A stretch of DNA of 64,000 nt from Candidatus Woesearchaeota archaeon (GCA_019323015.1 JAHWHY010000008.1:1-64000), one strand, 5' to 3'; positions 1 through 8,501 are shown, counted from the stretch's first letter. Numbers and translations are program-made. Notes: generated from the sequence alone by a model not told the origin.

Positions 1-476
1 AAACAGAACAAAAAGAAGAAACTCCTCTTGTAAATCCGCTCACCGGCAATGAAATGCATATTTTCAGTCCTGTTGGTGTAGCTGGTCTTAAAAGAATAGT
101 ATCAAATGCGTATAGTACTCTGCGTAAAAAGTTATCTAAAGAAAAAAACACGCAGGCAGAAAAGGAAGTGGATTTGCTTGCTGAACCCTCTGAAGAAGTA
201 ATCAAAAATACAGAACCTCCTGCTCCAGAGCCTGCTGACTTTGTTGAAGTTGATATTAAAGAATCTGCTCCAGAACCAGTTGCTGAAGAGCCAGCACCTG
301 TTAAAGAAATTTACAAAGAACCAGAACCCCCTATTTCAGAGCCAGAGGAAGAAAAACCGCCAGAAGAGTCTCTAAAACCACAGAATTATGAGGTTTTAGA
401 GCCTGTGGAACCACAGGATTCTGAGGATTCAGAGCCTGAGGAAGAAGACGACGGAATAATGTTAGAGGGAATGTAA
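1..476 (+). CDS. C-terminal part of an acidic Pro/Glu-rich protein (5' end outside window)
   Basis: The reading frame is open from base 3, so the gene starts before the window; the ATG at 54 is probably internal. After a short mixed stretch with a basic amphipathic segment (residues around NAYSTLRKKL), about 100 residues are almost entirely Glu, Pro, Ala, Asp and Val in EPEPP-like patches. It ends in a very acidic tail just before a stop at 474-476. This composition suggests a disordered, extended segment, for example a linker or the cytoplasmic tail of a larger protein. No catalytic motif is visible and the family cannot be named from this piece. Confidence 0.7.
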   Translation, partial: TEQKEETPLVNPLTGNEMHIFSPVGVAGLKRIVSNAYSTLRKKLSKEKNTQAEKEVDLLAEPSEEVIKNTEPPAPEPADFVEVDIKESAPEPVAEEPAPVKEIYKEPEPPISEPEEEKPPEESLKPQNYEVLEPVEPQDSEDSEPEEEDDGIMLEGM

Positions 477-504
477 CTACTTTCTAAAGACAAATAACCG
501 AAAG

Positions 505-556
505 CTTTAAAAAGGGCTATTACTATTATTATGTATAAATTATACATATGGGGTGG
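505..556 (+). promoter_or_regulatory. Promoter and ribosome binding site of the AbrB-kinase operon
   Basis: A TATA-like box CTTTAAAAAG lies at 505-514, which predicts transcription starting near 536. A GGGGTGG Shine-Dalgarno-like run at 550-556 sits 5 nt before the GTG at 562 and supports that start. Confidence 0.5.
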
Positions 557-561
557 ATTAA

Positions 562-714
562 GTGACAGAGCAGATAGTGATTACTAAGAAGATTGCCAAG
601 CACGGAAACCAAGCTATAATAATAGTTCCTAGAATTCTTGAAAAGAAGTTAAAGCCAAAGACCATCGTAAAATTGACAATTGACGTTCTTGAGGAGGCTG
701 AAAATGCAGACTAA
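562..714 (+). CDS. Small AbrB/SpoVT-like DNA-binding protein (50 aa)
   Basis: This GTG-started gene encodes 50 residues with the swapped-hairpin AbrB pattern: K-I-A-K-H-G-N-Q-A, then a hydrophobic strand ending in VP, then a short helix and KPKTIVKLTI. AbrB-type domains bind DNA as dimers and often act as antitoxins or transition regulators. It is the first gene after a promoter and overlaps the start of the next gene (ATG 704) by 11 nt, so the two are probably translated together. The GGGGTGG motif ahead of it supports the GTG start. Autoregulation of the operon is likely by analogy but is not shown. Confidence 0.7.
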   Translation: MTEQIVITKKIAKHGNQAIIIVPRILEKKLKPKTIVKLTIDVLEEAENAD

Positions 715-2959
715 AATGCAGGACAGGGCAGACCGCATGCTTGCAGCCTCTTATGGTGCAGATTTTGACGACCAAGAGGAGATGGAAAGGCTCAGGAATA
801 TTGTCTGCTTGGTTCTTGATGAGAATGGCGAATTGATTGAGAAGCTTCCTGGAAAAGGCGCTCTTGAAGAGCTGGGCATTGGAACTTACAAAAAGCAGTT
901 TAATGCTGCCATGAGAAATCCTTTGATAAGGACTGTGAGAAATAGCATAGAAAGGATTCTTGGCAGAGAGGAAAGACAGGAGATGCTTTGCCACTCTCAT
1001 GAATTAAAGCTTGAATTAGGAAGGGACTGGAAAAGGTTTTACTCTAACCTCTTGCTTGGAGAGAATAATCAGGGAATATTAAAACATCTTGCAGAACAGG
1101 GAATTATTGACAACAATTACATAGAAAAACTTGCTGATAATACTGGCTGGGTTTTTAACAGGCATCCTTTGCCTATATACGAGGTTTTAGTTGACCAGTC
1201 ATCTAAGCAGTCAAAAGTTGATGGCGGAGGGCTTTACAAGATTATTCTGGAAATCCGCCCAGGAGAATTCAGGACTTTTTTTGCTAAAAAGCATGCAAAG
1301 AATGATGATTACCAGAGAACACTGAAAGTTCAGCCTTTGCTTGCAAAAATCACAGATAAAGTCAGCCCTATTGTTGCTAAGGATTCTCATAATGGGATTA
1401 CTATTGAGAATTACATTAATGGCGAGACCTTGACGCATGCTCTTAAGCGTGCTTCCTTGGATTTGTATCCTTACAATGATCCTGCTGAAAGAGCTGTGCA
1501 GGAAATCCGTGTAAGAGAGTATAATGACAGGGAAAGAAAGAAAAAGTTGATTCCTGCGCTTGATGAGCTGGTGGAAATCTCCAATGCTGTTGAAGCAAAC
1601 AAGCCATTATTCAGTGAACTGCGTGTTTTGGGTAAAGGCGGCAGGTCTTTTGGAGACTGGTTCAGGGAAAAATACAGTCCAAACACTGCTGGCCTGGTTT
1701 CACTTATTCAGAGAAATATCACAGATTACCTGGATTCAGAAGATACTGTCTTCTGCCATGGTGATGCTCACACAGATAACGTTATTATGAGATTACATAA
1801 GCCTAACTGGATTGACTGGGAGTTTGCAGGCTTCAGCATTCCGCAGTGGGATGTCGTGAAGTTATTGAAAAAAACAGGCTTGAGTTCAGAGACAGAGCAG
1901 GAGATTGTTGATCATGTCTGTGAAAAAAGAAATTACGCAGACAGGGCACGTTTTAATATTGTGTACAACAAGACAAAGATTTTTGACAGGCTTGCCTCTG
2001 CTGCAAAATATCACAAGCTTTCCTTGGATTCCAGAAGGCATAGGGAAGAAAAGCAGGCTCAGGCAGATATTTACTTTACAGATGCTCTTGAGATGATTAT
2101 AGCAGACAGCACAATCAGTGAAGAAGACAAATCAGCTCTTGTCAGTGGTCTTGAGAAAGATGCTAAAGGCAGGTTTTCAAGGCTTGCAGAAGAAGAGTAT
2201 GCGAAAATCTCTGCAGAGCTTGACCCTTACTCAAGCCAGTCAATAGAGAACTTTGGAACACCTTCAATCATGGAAAAGTATGCAAGGCCTCCTTTAACAG
2301 AGCGTCTTGGAAAGTTGTGGAAAAAGCATAAAGTAAAGATAGTTGCGGGAATGACTCTGTTGGCTGCTTCTGTTGCAGGCAAGTTTGTTTATGATGATGT
2401 TCAGGCTGAGAAAGCAAGACAACAAACAATGATAGAGAGAACAATGCAGTATTTTGCTGACATTGACAGGAATGAAAAGCTCATGCCTTTTGTTGAGGAA
2501 TATGCAGGAAAGTATGACAATGTAAGTCCGCATGAGCTTGCTGCTGTGATTAACTCTGCTTTCCAGTATAACCAAAAGGTTGCAGATGACTTGCTTGATT
2601 ACAGGCAGAATCCAGAGCCCTGGATTCATGATGCTGGTGTCAAGAAGAAAAGAGAGATGTTCAAGCTAAAAAGCGGCTTGTCTGAAAGACAGTCTTTTGT
2701 GAAAGAAGAGCACTTGGAAGATCCTGAGAATAATGTTTTTGCTGCTGCCAAAAGGCTCAGTAATATGAAAAACTTATTTCCAGATATTGAGGATGCCATC
2801 CTGGCGTTTTATACAAGTCCTGAATTTGTTGAAAAATGCAAGGAAAAAGCAGGAAATTATTGGGATTACTCCGAGGAAAAAGAGTTTGAGTGGAGTGATT
2901 CATTCAAGCATAATTACAAGGCCTTGACAGACAGGGCTATTGCTAACCTGGAAAAATGA
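704..2959 (+). CDS. Membrane protein with aminoglycoside-phosphotransferase-like kinase fold
   Basis: The start at ATG 704 is chosen because GAGGAGG lies at 691-697; the protein has 751 residues. The central part carries the APH/choline-kinase catalytic signature: H352-G-D354-A-H-T-D-N359, followed by W-I-D371-W-E-F, matching the catalytic base and the Mg-binding Asp. A hydrophobic segment at about residues 543-563 follows. The remaining 180 residues are helical and contain the patterns SPHELAAVI and NNVFAAAKRLSNM, which resemble the lytic-transglycosylase (lysozyme) fold without a clear catalytic Glu. The kinase domain lies on one side of the membrane and the C-terminal domain on the other. 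The substrate is unknown. It overlaps the next gene by ATGA. Confidence 0.65.
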   Translation: MQTKMQDRADRMLAASYGADFDDQEEMERLRNIVCLVLDENGELIEKLPGKGALEELGIGTYKKQFNAAMRNPLIRTVRNSIERILGREERQEMLCHSHELKLELGRDWKRFYSNLLLGENNQGILKHLAEQGIIDNNYIEKLADNTGWVFNRHPLPIYEVLVDQSSKQSKVDGGGLYKIILEIRPGEFRTFFAKKHAKNDDYQRTLKVQPLLAKITDKVSPIVAKDSHNGITIENYINGETLTHALKRASLDLYPYNDPAERAVQEIRVREYNDRERKKKLIPALDELVEISNAVEANKPLFSELRVLGKGGRSFGDWFREKYSPNTAGLVSLIQRNITDYLDSEDTVFCHGDAHTDNVIMRLHKPNWIDWEFAGFSIPQWDVVKLLKKTGLSSETEQEIVDHVCEKRNYADRARFNIVYNKTKIFDRLASAAKYHKLSLDSRRHREEKQAQADIYFTDALEMIIADSTISEEDKSALVSGLEKDAKGRFSRLAEEEYAKISAELDPYSSQSIENFGTPSIMEKYARPPLTERLGKLWKKHKVKIVAGMTLLAASVAGKFVYDDVQAEKARQQTMIERTMQYFADIDRNEKLMPFVEEYAGKYDNVSPHELAAVINSAFQYNQKVADDLLDYRQNPEPWIHDAGVKKKREMFKLKSGLSERQSFVKEEHLEDPENNVFAAAKRLSNMKNLFPDIEDAILAFYTSPEFVEKCKEKAGNYWDYSEEKEFEWSDSFKHNYKALTDRAIANLEK

Positions 2960-3894
2960 AAAAAGAAATACTTGATTGGAAAGTGCATGATGCTTTAAGA
3001 GATTTGAATAGAAAGCAGAACTACATGCATATTGCTGCAGAGTATGTTAAAGACAAGTGCAGGCAGGCTGTGGCTATTGGAGGCTTTGCTCTTGGTGTTT
3101 CAGGAGTTATTGTAGCCCCTCTGGGCCTGCTGGCTCTTGTTGCCGAACAGTTTGCTGGCAGCAAGGCAGAGGCTTATGAAACAAGCCGTCCAAGAAGTGA
3201 TGTTTATGAGCAGAAATATTCTGATTTGGTTGAAAAAGTCAGTGAAAAGACTGGCGTTGATGAGAGAATACTGCTTGGCTTGATTGCAGGCGGAAACTCA
3301 ACATATGCTAATGATTTGAGAGAGAATGGCTATGCAGGTATTGTTCCTGTAAGGCCTGAGGAGGCTGGCGTTACTGCAGAAACATTGAGTAATGATGACG
3401 AGCAGTGCCTGTTGAGTGCTGCAAGAGTTTTTCAGGAAATTGCAGGATCACAGAATTCACATAATCTTGAGGCTGCTGTTGGGTGTTTTTGGTACAGGAA
3501 AATGCAGGAGGATGCTGAAAAAAACTCTGCTGGAAACTGGGATTATGTTTCATCTGCAGTGCGTGCTTATGAAATGCGGCAGGATAGTGTTCGTGTTGGC
3601 AACTTGCAGGAGCAGCTGCAGGCTCATGAAGGTGCTCTTGCCATTAAAGAGAATTTAAAGCAGAGATTCTCTGGCAAAGAGCTGGATTTTTGGATGATAA
3701 GAAGCACTGGCTTGCAGAGAGAGATTAAAGACCCTGCTTTCCTGTTCTTCTGCACTGCTGCCATAGAGGCTCATAGAAGATACCGGGCTGGAGATGAGTT
3801 TGAGTGGATTGATTTGCTTCCTGTCAAGCCGTCTGCTGCTATCGGCTGTTCTCTTGCTTACATGGACGGTGTGGAATTAACAAATGGCAAATAA
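2956..3894 (+). CDS. Membrane-anchored, lysozyme-fold-like protein lacking the catalytic Glu
   Basis: The gene starts in an ATGA overlap with the kinase-like gene. The 312-residue protein has one clear transmembrane helix at about 38-63, preceded by a basic N-terminus. Residues about 95-210 follow the order of a soluble lytic transglycosylase: VDERILLGLIAGGNS (usually a catalytic Glu followed by Ser), GYAGIVPV (usually GAxGLMQ), then NNAxG-like and YxxxM helices. The catalytic Glu position reads Gly, so it is probably a binding rather than a cutting domain. This assignment rests on pattern only and a profile search is needed. It looks related in design to the C-terminus of the upstream protein. 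Confidence 0.5.
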   Translation: MKKEILDWKVHDALRDLNRKQNYMHIAAEYVKDKCRQAVAIGGFALGVSGVIVAPLGLLALVAEQFAGSKAEAYETSRPRSDVYEQKYSDLVEKVSEKTGVDERILLGLIAGGNSTYANDLRENGYAGIVPVRPEEAGVTAETLSNDDEQCLLSAARVFQEIAGSQNSHNLEAAVGCFWYRKMQEDAEKNSAGNWDYVSSAVRAYEMRQDSVRVGNLQEQLQAHEGALAIKENLKQRFSGKELDFWMIRSTGLQREIKDPAFLFFCTAAIEAHRRYRAGDEFEWIDLLPVKPSAAIGCSLAYMDGVELTNGK

Positions 3895-4273
3895 AAACAA
3901 TTTAGAAGATATGGTAAAGAAACTCAGCAAGAATCTGCCAAAATTCATAGATTTAAATACCTTTGAAAAAAGGACATTGAAAATAATACGAAGCAAATAC
4001 AAACCAGATGCTGAATATAAATCAATAAGCGGACATTCTAATAGAAAATTTGTGGAATTTGTGGGTGAAGAGGAGAAAAAATGTGCCTTGCATCCCTGCG
4101 CGAGACAAAAAGGTTCAGAATTGGTGATATCTGCTGGTCTATTTAATCAGGAAGTGGCAAAACTTGCTGCAGGAACAGGCATACCAAAAAATTATCTTAT
4201 AGTATACATCAAAGGAAGCGGCAAACTTTATAAAAAATATATTAAAAAACTGGAGGAAGAATATGAGATTTAG
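3884..4273 (+). CDS. Hypothetical protein (129 aa)
   Basis: This gene overlaps the previous stop by 11 nt and is therefore in the same operon. The protein is basic and mixed alpha/beta. It has a central segment with Cys, His and Cys (CALHPCARQ) and a C-terminal lysine-rich helix. No family is recognised. The small size and the HicB-like gene downstream raise the question of a toxin role, but no HicA signature (dsRBD-like G-S-H-x-x-F/Y) is convincing; GHSNRKFVEF is only a weak resemblance. Confidence 0.6.
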   Translation: MANKNNLEDMVKKLSKNLPKFIDLNTFEKRTLKIIRSKYKPDAEYKSISGHSNRKFVEFVGEEEKKCALHPCARQKGSELVISAGLFNQEVAKLAAGTGIPKNYLIVYIKGSGKLYKKYIKKLEEEYEI

Positions 4274-4313
4274 TCAAAAGCTTTATATAGATGGAAAACA
4301 ACGTATATTCCAT

Positions 4314-4769
4314 ATGGCAGACATAGTTTATAATGCGTTTTTAGAAGAAGATGAAGGAGAAGTGTGGTATACTGCAATCGCAGAACCTGGCTGCGAAAGA
4401 GGAAGCGCGTGCATAGCTGCGCAGGGAGATACTTTTGAAGAGTTGAGGAGAGACATTCTTCAATCAATTAGAGATACTATGCAATTATCTGAAAATCACG
4501 AAGATATAGGCATACCAAAAAATCCGTCTGTTGCCGTGCGCTTTACAGAGGAACTTTATCCAGGCACTGCAGGAGAAGTACAAATTGTTGCTGAAAGGAA
4601 TTGCACAAAGTATCAAACAAGACCAAATGGCGTGCTTGGTGAATCTTATTTTCATGAAAATGTTGAAGGACTGAGAGCATTGGTCAAGGATGCAGTGCAA
4701 AATGCAAATCCAAATGGCAAAAAAGTCATGCTGGTTCTTGAAGAAGTATTGCAGGATAGTTCAAACTAG
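4314..4769 (+). CDS. HicB-like protein
   Basis: Although the frame is open from ATG 4263, a TATA box CTTTATATAG at 4281-4290 lies 28 nt before ATG 4314, which fits a leaderless mRNA starting there. That choice also starts the protein exactly at its HicB-like strand. The first half follows the HicB pattern: strand with an acidic EEDEGE, YTAIAEPGC, then GDTFEELRRDILQSIRDTM. HicB proteins are usually antitoxins with a degenerate RNase H fold. The second half (residues about 75-150) is not recognised; it may be a diverged second copy. The 3' end overlaps the convergent AbrB-PhoU gene by 9 nt. Confidence 0.6.
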   Translation: MADIVYNAFLEEDEGEVWYTAIAEPGCERGSACIAAQGDTFEELRRDILQSIRDTMQLSENHEDIGIPKNPSVAVRFTEELYPGTAGEVQIVAERNCTKYQTRPNGVLGESYFHENVEGLRALVKDAVQNANPNGKKVMLVLEEVLQDSSN

Positions 4770-5648
4770 AAAATAACTCAAATGAGTGATTTTCTCTAGT
4801 ATGAATTCTAAGTAATGCACTAAGTATATGTTTTTCTTTTGTTTTAGTGTTGTTTCCTGCTTTTTGTGCATCTTGTCTATTGATTCTTTCATTGCAAGTA
4901 TTTGTTTTCTGTCTTTTTTGTAAAAGCAGTCATAGTATTGCTCTGTTAATGCAGCTATTCCCTTGTAAAAGGACAGTGTTTCTGGTGTTATTTTTTCTTT
5001 TGTTTTTGCAAGATGGTTGCATATGTATGTATAGTGGTCTGCCAGCTGCTCTAACACTGCTATTGCGTGGAACACAAATTTCTCTTCTTTCTGGTTTTTG
5101 TATCCGTATTTGTTGATTATTCTCAGGCAGAACAGAGTGTATTTGTTGCACATCCTTTCCTGGTCTGCGATGTTTTTCAGCCTTTGATAGTCTTTTTCTT
5201 TTATTGCTTCAAGGCTCTCTTGTGCCATTGATTTAACTAATAGAAATAATCGTCTTAATATGTTGTCAAACTCCTGCTCAAGCGCCTCTGCAACATTCTT
5301 TAGTGTGCAGCTGTTCTCTGTCTGCTTCACTAGTTCCATTCCTAAAAGTTTTTCTGTCTGTTTTACAACAAGATCCATTACTTTTGAATCATCAAACCTG
5401 ACTGTTATTTCATCATATCCCTGCATGTATGGTATGTCTATCAGCCTGTTCATGTATTCTTTTGTTGTTGGGATGTATACTTCTTTTTTCAGGGCTTCTG
5501 TTTTCTTTTCTGTTGTGATTTGGAGCTTGCCGTCTATGTCAGCTATCTCTACTTCATCTCCTTTCTTTAGTTTCTGGTCTTTTATCCACTTTGACGGCAG
5601 TGATACCATCATTGTGGCAGCTCCTTGTTTCACAAGTTTCCTTCTCAT
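4761..5648 (-). CDS. AbrB-PhoU family regulator
   Basis: The N-terminal 50 residues form an AbrB-like DNA-binding domain (RKLVKQGAATMMVSLPSKWIKDQKLKKGDEVEI). Residues about 85-295 are all-helical and match the archaeal PhoU-like type. In bacteria PhoU tunes phosphate uptake; archaeal AbrB-PhoU proteins are taken as phosphate or metal-responsive regulators. A TATA palindrome TTTATAAA at 5672-5679 lies 28 nt upstream of the start, so the mRNA is probably leaderless. A paralogue of the same design lies at 47707-48624. Confidence 0.85.
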   Translation of the reverse strand: MRRKLVKQGAATMMVSLPSKWIKDQKLKKGDEVEIADIDGKLQITTEKKTEALKKEVYIPTTKEYMNRLIDIPYMQGYDEITVRFDDSKVMDLVVKQTEKLLGMELVKQTENSCTLKNVAEALEQEFDNILRRLFLLVKSMAQESLEAIKEKDYQRLKNIADQERMCNKYTLFCLRIINKYGYKNQKEEKFVFHAIAVLEQLADHYTYICNHLAKTKEKITPETLSFYKGIAALTEQYYDCFYKKDRKQILAMKESIDKMHKKQETTLKQKKNIYLVHYLEFILEKITHLSYFLV

Positions 5649-5651
5649 AAG

Positions 5652-5767
5652 TTAGTAATAATAGTAAGATGTTTATAAAGTTAATGGAAAATTTAAACAT
5701 TTATACTAGTATATATACTTTAAACCTAATGTTTATATCTTGACTTCTTTATTACTACTACTAAATG
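5652..5767. promoter_or_regulatory. Divergent promoter region with an inverted-repeat operator candidate
   Basis: TTAGTAATAATAGTAA (5652-5667) and TTATTACTACTACTAAA (5751-5767) form an imperfect inverted repeat, one arm next to each divergent start. TTTATAAA at 5672-5679 serves the minus-strand AbrB-PhoU gene. TATA-like sequences near 5706-5740 could serve the plus-strand gene at 5783, which has GGGTGA as its ribosome binding site. Confidence 0.4.
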
Positions 5768-5782
5768 GTTAGTGGGTGAAAA

Positions 5783-6508
5783 ATGAATTTCGAGATAACC
5801 GCAAAAAGAGTAAAAAACAGAAACAATCCCAAAGAACAATACAGTATACTTGTAGAGCTAAAAGGAGATTGGTTAGACCTGCGCAGAACAGGATTGCAAG
5901 CATTCTACAAAGGAACATTGCATGGAACTGACGCAGAAAAAAGCCTGGAATCCTTCTTGCTGGGCTTAGAGCAAAAATGCAATCTTGAATCAAAAGTTGT
6001 TGTGGCAGATAAAAACACAAGAATACTTGCTTGCAAAGCAGATAAAAACAATTATTTGAACCAACACCTTAACGAACTAGGAGCAAGATACCTCATCGCT
6101 CCAAGAAATGAATGGGTATCTTGGGCTGAGCTGCATGACTTCTACACACTTAATGAAGAGACTGGCTACAGGCCAGGAACTCCTGTTGAAAGATTAAGAC
6201 AGGCAGCATTTGACACTCGAAGAACTGGGAAGGCTTTCTTTAATCTTGGCGAACTAAAAGGATGGCAGCCAGATGTAGAGTTCTTGTTTGAAAATATTTC
6301 AGAAGAGGAAAGTGATAGGCTGGAGAATCAATTGCAGTATTTCCACTTTGAAGTCCACAACTACGAATCAAATGACGGGATAATCAAGCCAAAATTAACA
6401 ATCAAAGAGGCTGACAAAGTTGCTAGATTATTCGAACAGATGGCAGATATTGTTGAGCCATTCTGGAATAGAGTTGAAGAAGAATATGACAGAGGTAATG
6501 AAAAATGA
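5783..6508 (+). CDS. Hypothetical soluble protein co-transcribed with the barrel gene
   Basis: The 241-residue protein has no signal peptide or membrane helix. It reads as mixed alpha/beta with a charged C-terminal helix (LTIKEADKVARLFEQMADIVEPFWNR). The start is supported by GTGGGTGAAAA just upstream. Its stop overlaps the start of the porin-like gene (ATGA at 6505), so the two are translationally coupled. The family is not recognised. Confidence 0.65.
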   Translation: MNFEITAKRVKNRNNPKEQYSILVELKGDWLDLRRTGLQAFYKGTLHGTDAEKSLESFLLGLEQKCNLESKVVVADKNTRILACKADKNNYLNQHLNELGARYLIAPRNEWVSWAELHDFYTLNEETGYRPGTPVERLRQAAFDTRRTGKAFFNLGELKGWQPDVEFLFENISEEESDRLENQLQYFHFEVHNYESNDGIIKPKLTIKEADKVARLFEQMADIVEPFWNRVEEEYDRGNEK

Positions 6509-7611
6509 AAAAAACACTTATAGCACTGGCAATGACAGCTGCAGGAGCTTTGTTTCCTGGAGAGGCTGAAGCAGAGGATAAAAAGCCTAAGTTTAATCTT
6601 TGGGCAGAGACTTTTAATCAGGTTGATACTAATGGCCATAACTTATGGCAGCCAAGGATTGAGGTTTCTAATGGAGATAATAGTTACTTCTTCAGGGCAG
6701 ACTATCAAAAAACACATGCTAGAGAAGGATACAGGATTGGTTCAAGATTGCCTGTTGATTTTGATGCTCTTAGAGGAGAAATTGGTGCTTTTGGCACAAC
6801 AGATTCAGATGATAATCATGGAATTGGTGTTGAGTTTGATGGTACTGTTGCTGATTTCCTTACAATTAGCGGTTCTCTGGAAAAGACTGTTGGTCATCAG
6901 TTAAAGCATGTAATGCTTGGCAGGGAATTTCCTTTTGGCTTGACTGCAAAACTTAGTTATTTCAACAGGGATGGAAAGAACCATTTGAACGGCGCTGCCT
7001 GGCAGACTCTTGATGACCAGTATCTCTTGGGTATTGGCGGAAGAGTTGATGAAGAAGGAAAAGGGTTCTTTAATGCCTGTTTTGGAAGGTATGCAAAGGA
7101 AAAAGGAGAAGGTATTGGTTGGAGAGTTTTTGGCCAGACTGATTTTGACGGAAACTGGTCCATGGATGGGATATTGACTTTTGGAAACAAGTATTCTTTG
7201 GCTTCTTTTGCTGGATTGCTTAATCCTTACAAAGGCGGGCCTAATGATCCTGGAATTGTAAGCAATATTGCAGACTACAGGCCTTCAGCTACATATGGCA
7301 AGGGCGATGATGCAGTGATTAGGTTCAGGGTTTCAAAGCAAAAAGACCAGCCTGCAACTTATTTTGCAGAAGCGCACTACAATTTTGGCAAACTTGGCCC
7401 TGTTGACAATATCCGGGCAGGTGCAAGCTGGCAAAGGCTTGACACTCCTGATGCAAAAGATCTTGTCAGTGCTGTTTTCTCTGCTGAAATCGGTCCTTTG
7501 TGTGCAGAATACATCCTTAATCTTCAGCAAGGCAAAGGCCCTGTCCATAACCTTTGGTTTGGAACAAGCCTGAATGATTGTATTGATTATGCAAGGAAGC
7601 AGTTAGAATGA
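6505..7611 (+). CDS. Secreted porin-like beta-barrel candidate
   Basis: The protein has 368 residues and a classic signal peptide (MKKTLIALAMTAAGALFPG) with a likely cut after AEA at residue 23. The rest has no hydrophobic helix. It is made of successive 8-12 residue amphipathic strands alternating polar and aromatic/aliphatic residues, joined by Asn/Asp/Gly-rich turns (for example YFFRADYQK, GIGVEFDGT, LTAKLSYFNRDGKNH, GWRVFGQTDFDGNWSMDGILTFG). That is the look of an outer-membrane barrel. Most archaea have no outer membrane, so this is unusual. It could instead be a surface beta-solenoid or propeller. It is coupled to the gene before and overlaps the zinc-ribbon gene after it. Confidence 0.6.
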   Translation: MKKTLIALAMTAAGALFPGEAEAEDKKPKFNLWAETFNQVDTNGHNLWQPRIEVSNGDNSYFFRADYQKTHAREGYRIGSRLPVDFDALRGEIGAFGTTDSDDNHGIGVEFDGTVADFLTISGSLEKTVGHQLKHVMLGREFPFGLTAKLSYFNRDGKNHLNGAAWQTLDDQYLLGIGGRVDEEGKGFFNACFGRYAKEKGEGIGWRVFGQTDFDGNWSMDGILTFGNKYSLASFAGLLNPYKGGPNDPGIVSNIADYRPSATYGKGDDAVIRFRVSKQKDQPATYFAEAHYNFGKLGPVDNIRAGASWQRLDTPDAKDLVSAVFSAEIGPLCAEYILNLQQGKGPVHNLWFGTSLNDCIDYARKQLE

Positions 7612-7730
7612 AATGCGAATACTGTGATTACGACTGGGAACCGCGGGTAGAAAACCCAAAGAGTTGTCCTAGATGCAAGCGCAGGTTTGATTACAAGAAA
7701 TTACGACAGAGTTGGTTAGAGGAGGAATGA
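7608..7730 (+). CDS. 40-residue zinc-ribbon protein
   Basis: This small gene starts in an ATGA overlap with the barrel gene and ends 3 nt before the next ATG. It has CxxC at residues 3-6 (CEYC) and again at 20-23 (CPRC), separated by the pattern W-x-P-R-V-x-x-P-K-S, and a basic C-terminal tail. It is a one-domain rubredoxin-like zinc knuckle. Such tiny zinc ribbons are common in archaea and likely bind nucleic acid or a protein partner. Its stop codon is preceded by GAGGAGG, which serves as the ribosome binding site of the next gene. Confidence 0.75.
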   Translation: MKCEYCDYDWEPRVENPKSCPRCKRRFDYKKLRQSWLEEE

Positions 7731-7733
7731 AAA

Positions 7734-8123
7734 ATGACAGAAGAACCAGATGTATACAAGAGAAGACGGATGATGAAAAATTTTGCAGAAGGTAATCCTA
7801 CAAAAGAAGATATTGAATTTATGATGCAAGATTCAGAACAGGACCGGTATGGAGAACTGGAAACAATATCAAAAGATGCCGCAGATGGCCGAAGACTTGA
7901 TGCAGATTATCATGGCGAGACAAGACAGTATTATGTACCTAGTGATGGTGCTTGGATGAGTGGAAACGGCTTCAGGCTTGACAAGGCATATCGTGTTTTT
8001 GAAGAAAATGACAACACAATGACTGTGAGAGAAGTTGAACATCCTTCTGAAAAACAAGCAATCATTCAAGGATATATGCAGGAAATCAGGAGAATCCTGG
8101 ACAAATCAGAGGAACAAGAATGA
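7734..8123 (+). CDS. Hypothetical acidic protein (129 aa)
   Basis: The start is fixed by GAGGAGG about 9 nt upstream. The protein is charged, with a helical N-terminal third, a central Tyr/Trp/Gly-rich part (QYYVPSDGAWMSGNGF) and a C-terminal amphipathic helix. It closes the operon that contains the barrel gene. No family is recognised and no signal peptide is present. Confidence 0.6.
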   Translation: MTEEPDVYKRRRMMKNFAEGNPTKEDIEFMMQDSEQDRYGELETISKDAADGRRLDADYHGETRQYYVPSDGAWMSGNGFRLDKAYRVFEENDNTMTVREVEHPSEKQAIIQGYMQEIRRILDKSEEQE

Positions 8124-8201
8124 CAAACCTAATCGGCAAAGTCTTGCTGTTAAACCCGACTAATTCCCAACCGCAAATCTTCCGCCTTCTAAACCAAAAA
8201 C

Positions 8202-8238
8202 CTTATAAACAAGCATACCTTTTGGTACCTTATGGTAT
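8202..8238 (+). promoter_or_regulatory. TATA box and tripartite palindromic operator of the RHH gene
   Basis: CTTATAAA at 8202-8209 lies about 26 nt before ATG 8232, so the mRNA is leaderless. The sequence 8215-8238 reads ATACC-TTTT-GGTACC-TTAT-GGTAT: an inverted repeat with a self-complementary centre, spanning the predicted transcription start and the start codon. RHH antitoxins bind such repeats to repress their own gene. Confidence 0.65.
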
Positions 8239-8501
8239 CTATTCATTTAAGATTGACCAAAGAATTAGCAAAACAAATAAGCAGTATAGAAAAGCAGTTC
8301 GGCTTTAACAGTGCTCAGGAATTCATCAGGGCAGCAATAAGGAATACTATTGATGAATATGAGAAAAGGCAGGCTTTAAGAGGATTGAAAAAACTGTACG
8401 GCACTGCAAAAGCAAAAAAGAATCCTCCCTCAAGGCAGGAGGTCTTTGAAATGCTTGCAAAGAAAAAGTCTTCAGATATTTTCAGGAAATACGGCTTGTA
8501 A
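8232..8501 (+). CDS. Ribbon-helix-helix DNA-binding protein, likely antitoxin
   Basis: The 89-residue protein starts with the RHH strand-helix-helix unit (VSIHLRLTKELAKQISSIEKQFGFNSAQEFIRAAIRNTIDEYEK, read as positions 2-45). It ends in a basic tail that could hold a toxin. A leaderless promoter and a strong palindrome cover its start. Its 3' end overlaps by 30 bp the 3' end of a convergent PIN-domain gene, so the usual co-directional vapBC order is replaced by a tail-to-tail pair. Pairing of the two products is inferred from position. Confidence 0.75.
   Translation: MVSIHLRLTKELAKQISSIEKQFGFNSAQEFIRAAIRNTIDEYEKRQALRGLKKLYGTAKAKKNPPSRQEVFEMLAKKKSSDIFRKYGL

Noticed and set aside
3884..4769. 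HicA-HicB toxin pair
   Set aside because: The second protein resembles HicB, but the first lacks a convincing HicA fold and the second has its own promoter.
8120..8308. 62-codon frame overlapping the RHH gene
   Set aside because: It covers the RHH promoter and operator and its sequence does not look protein-like; the RHH frame fits a known family.
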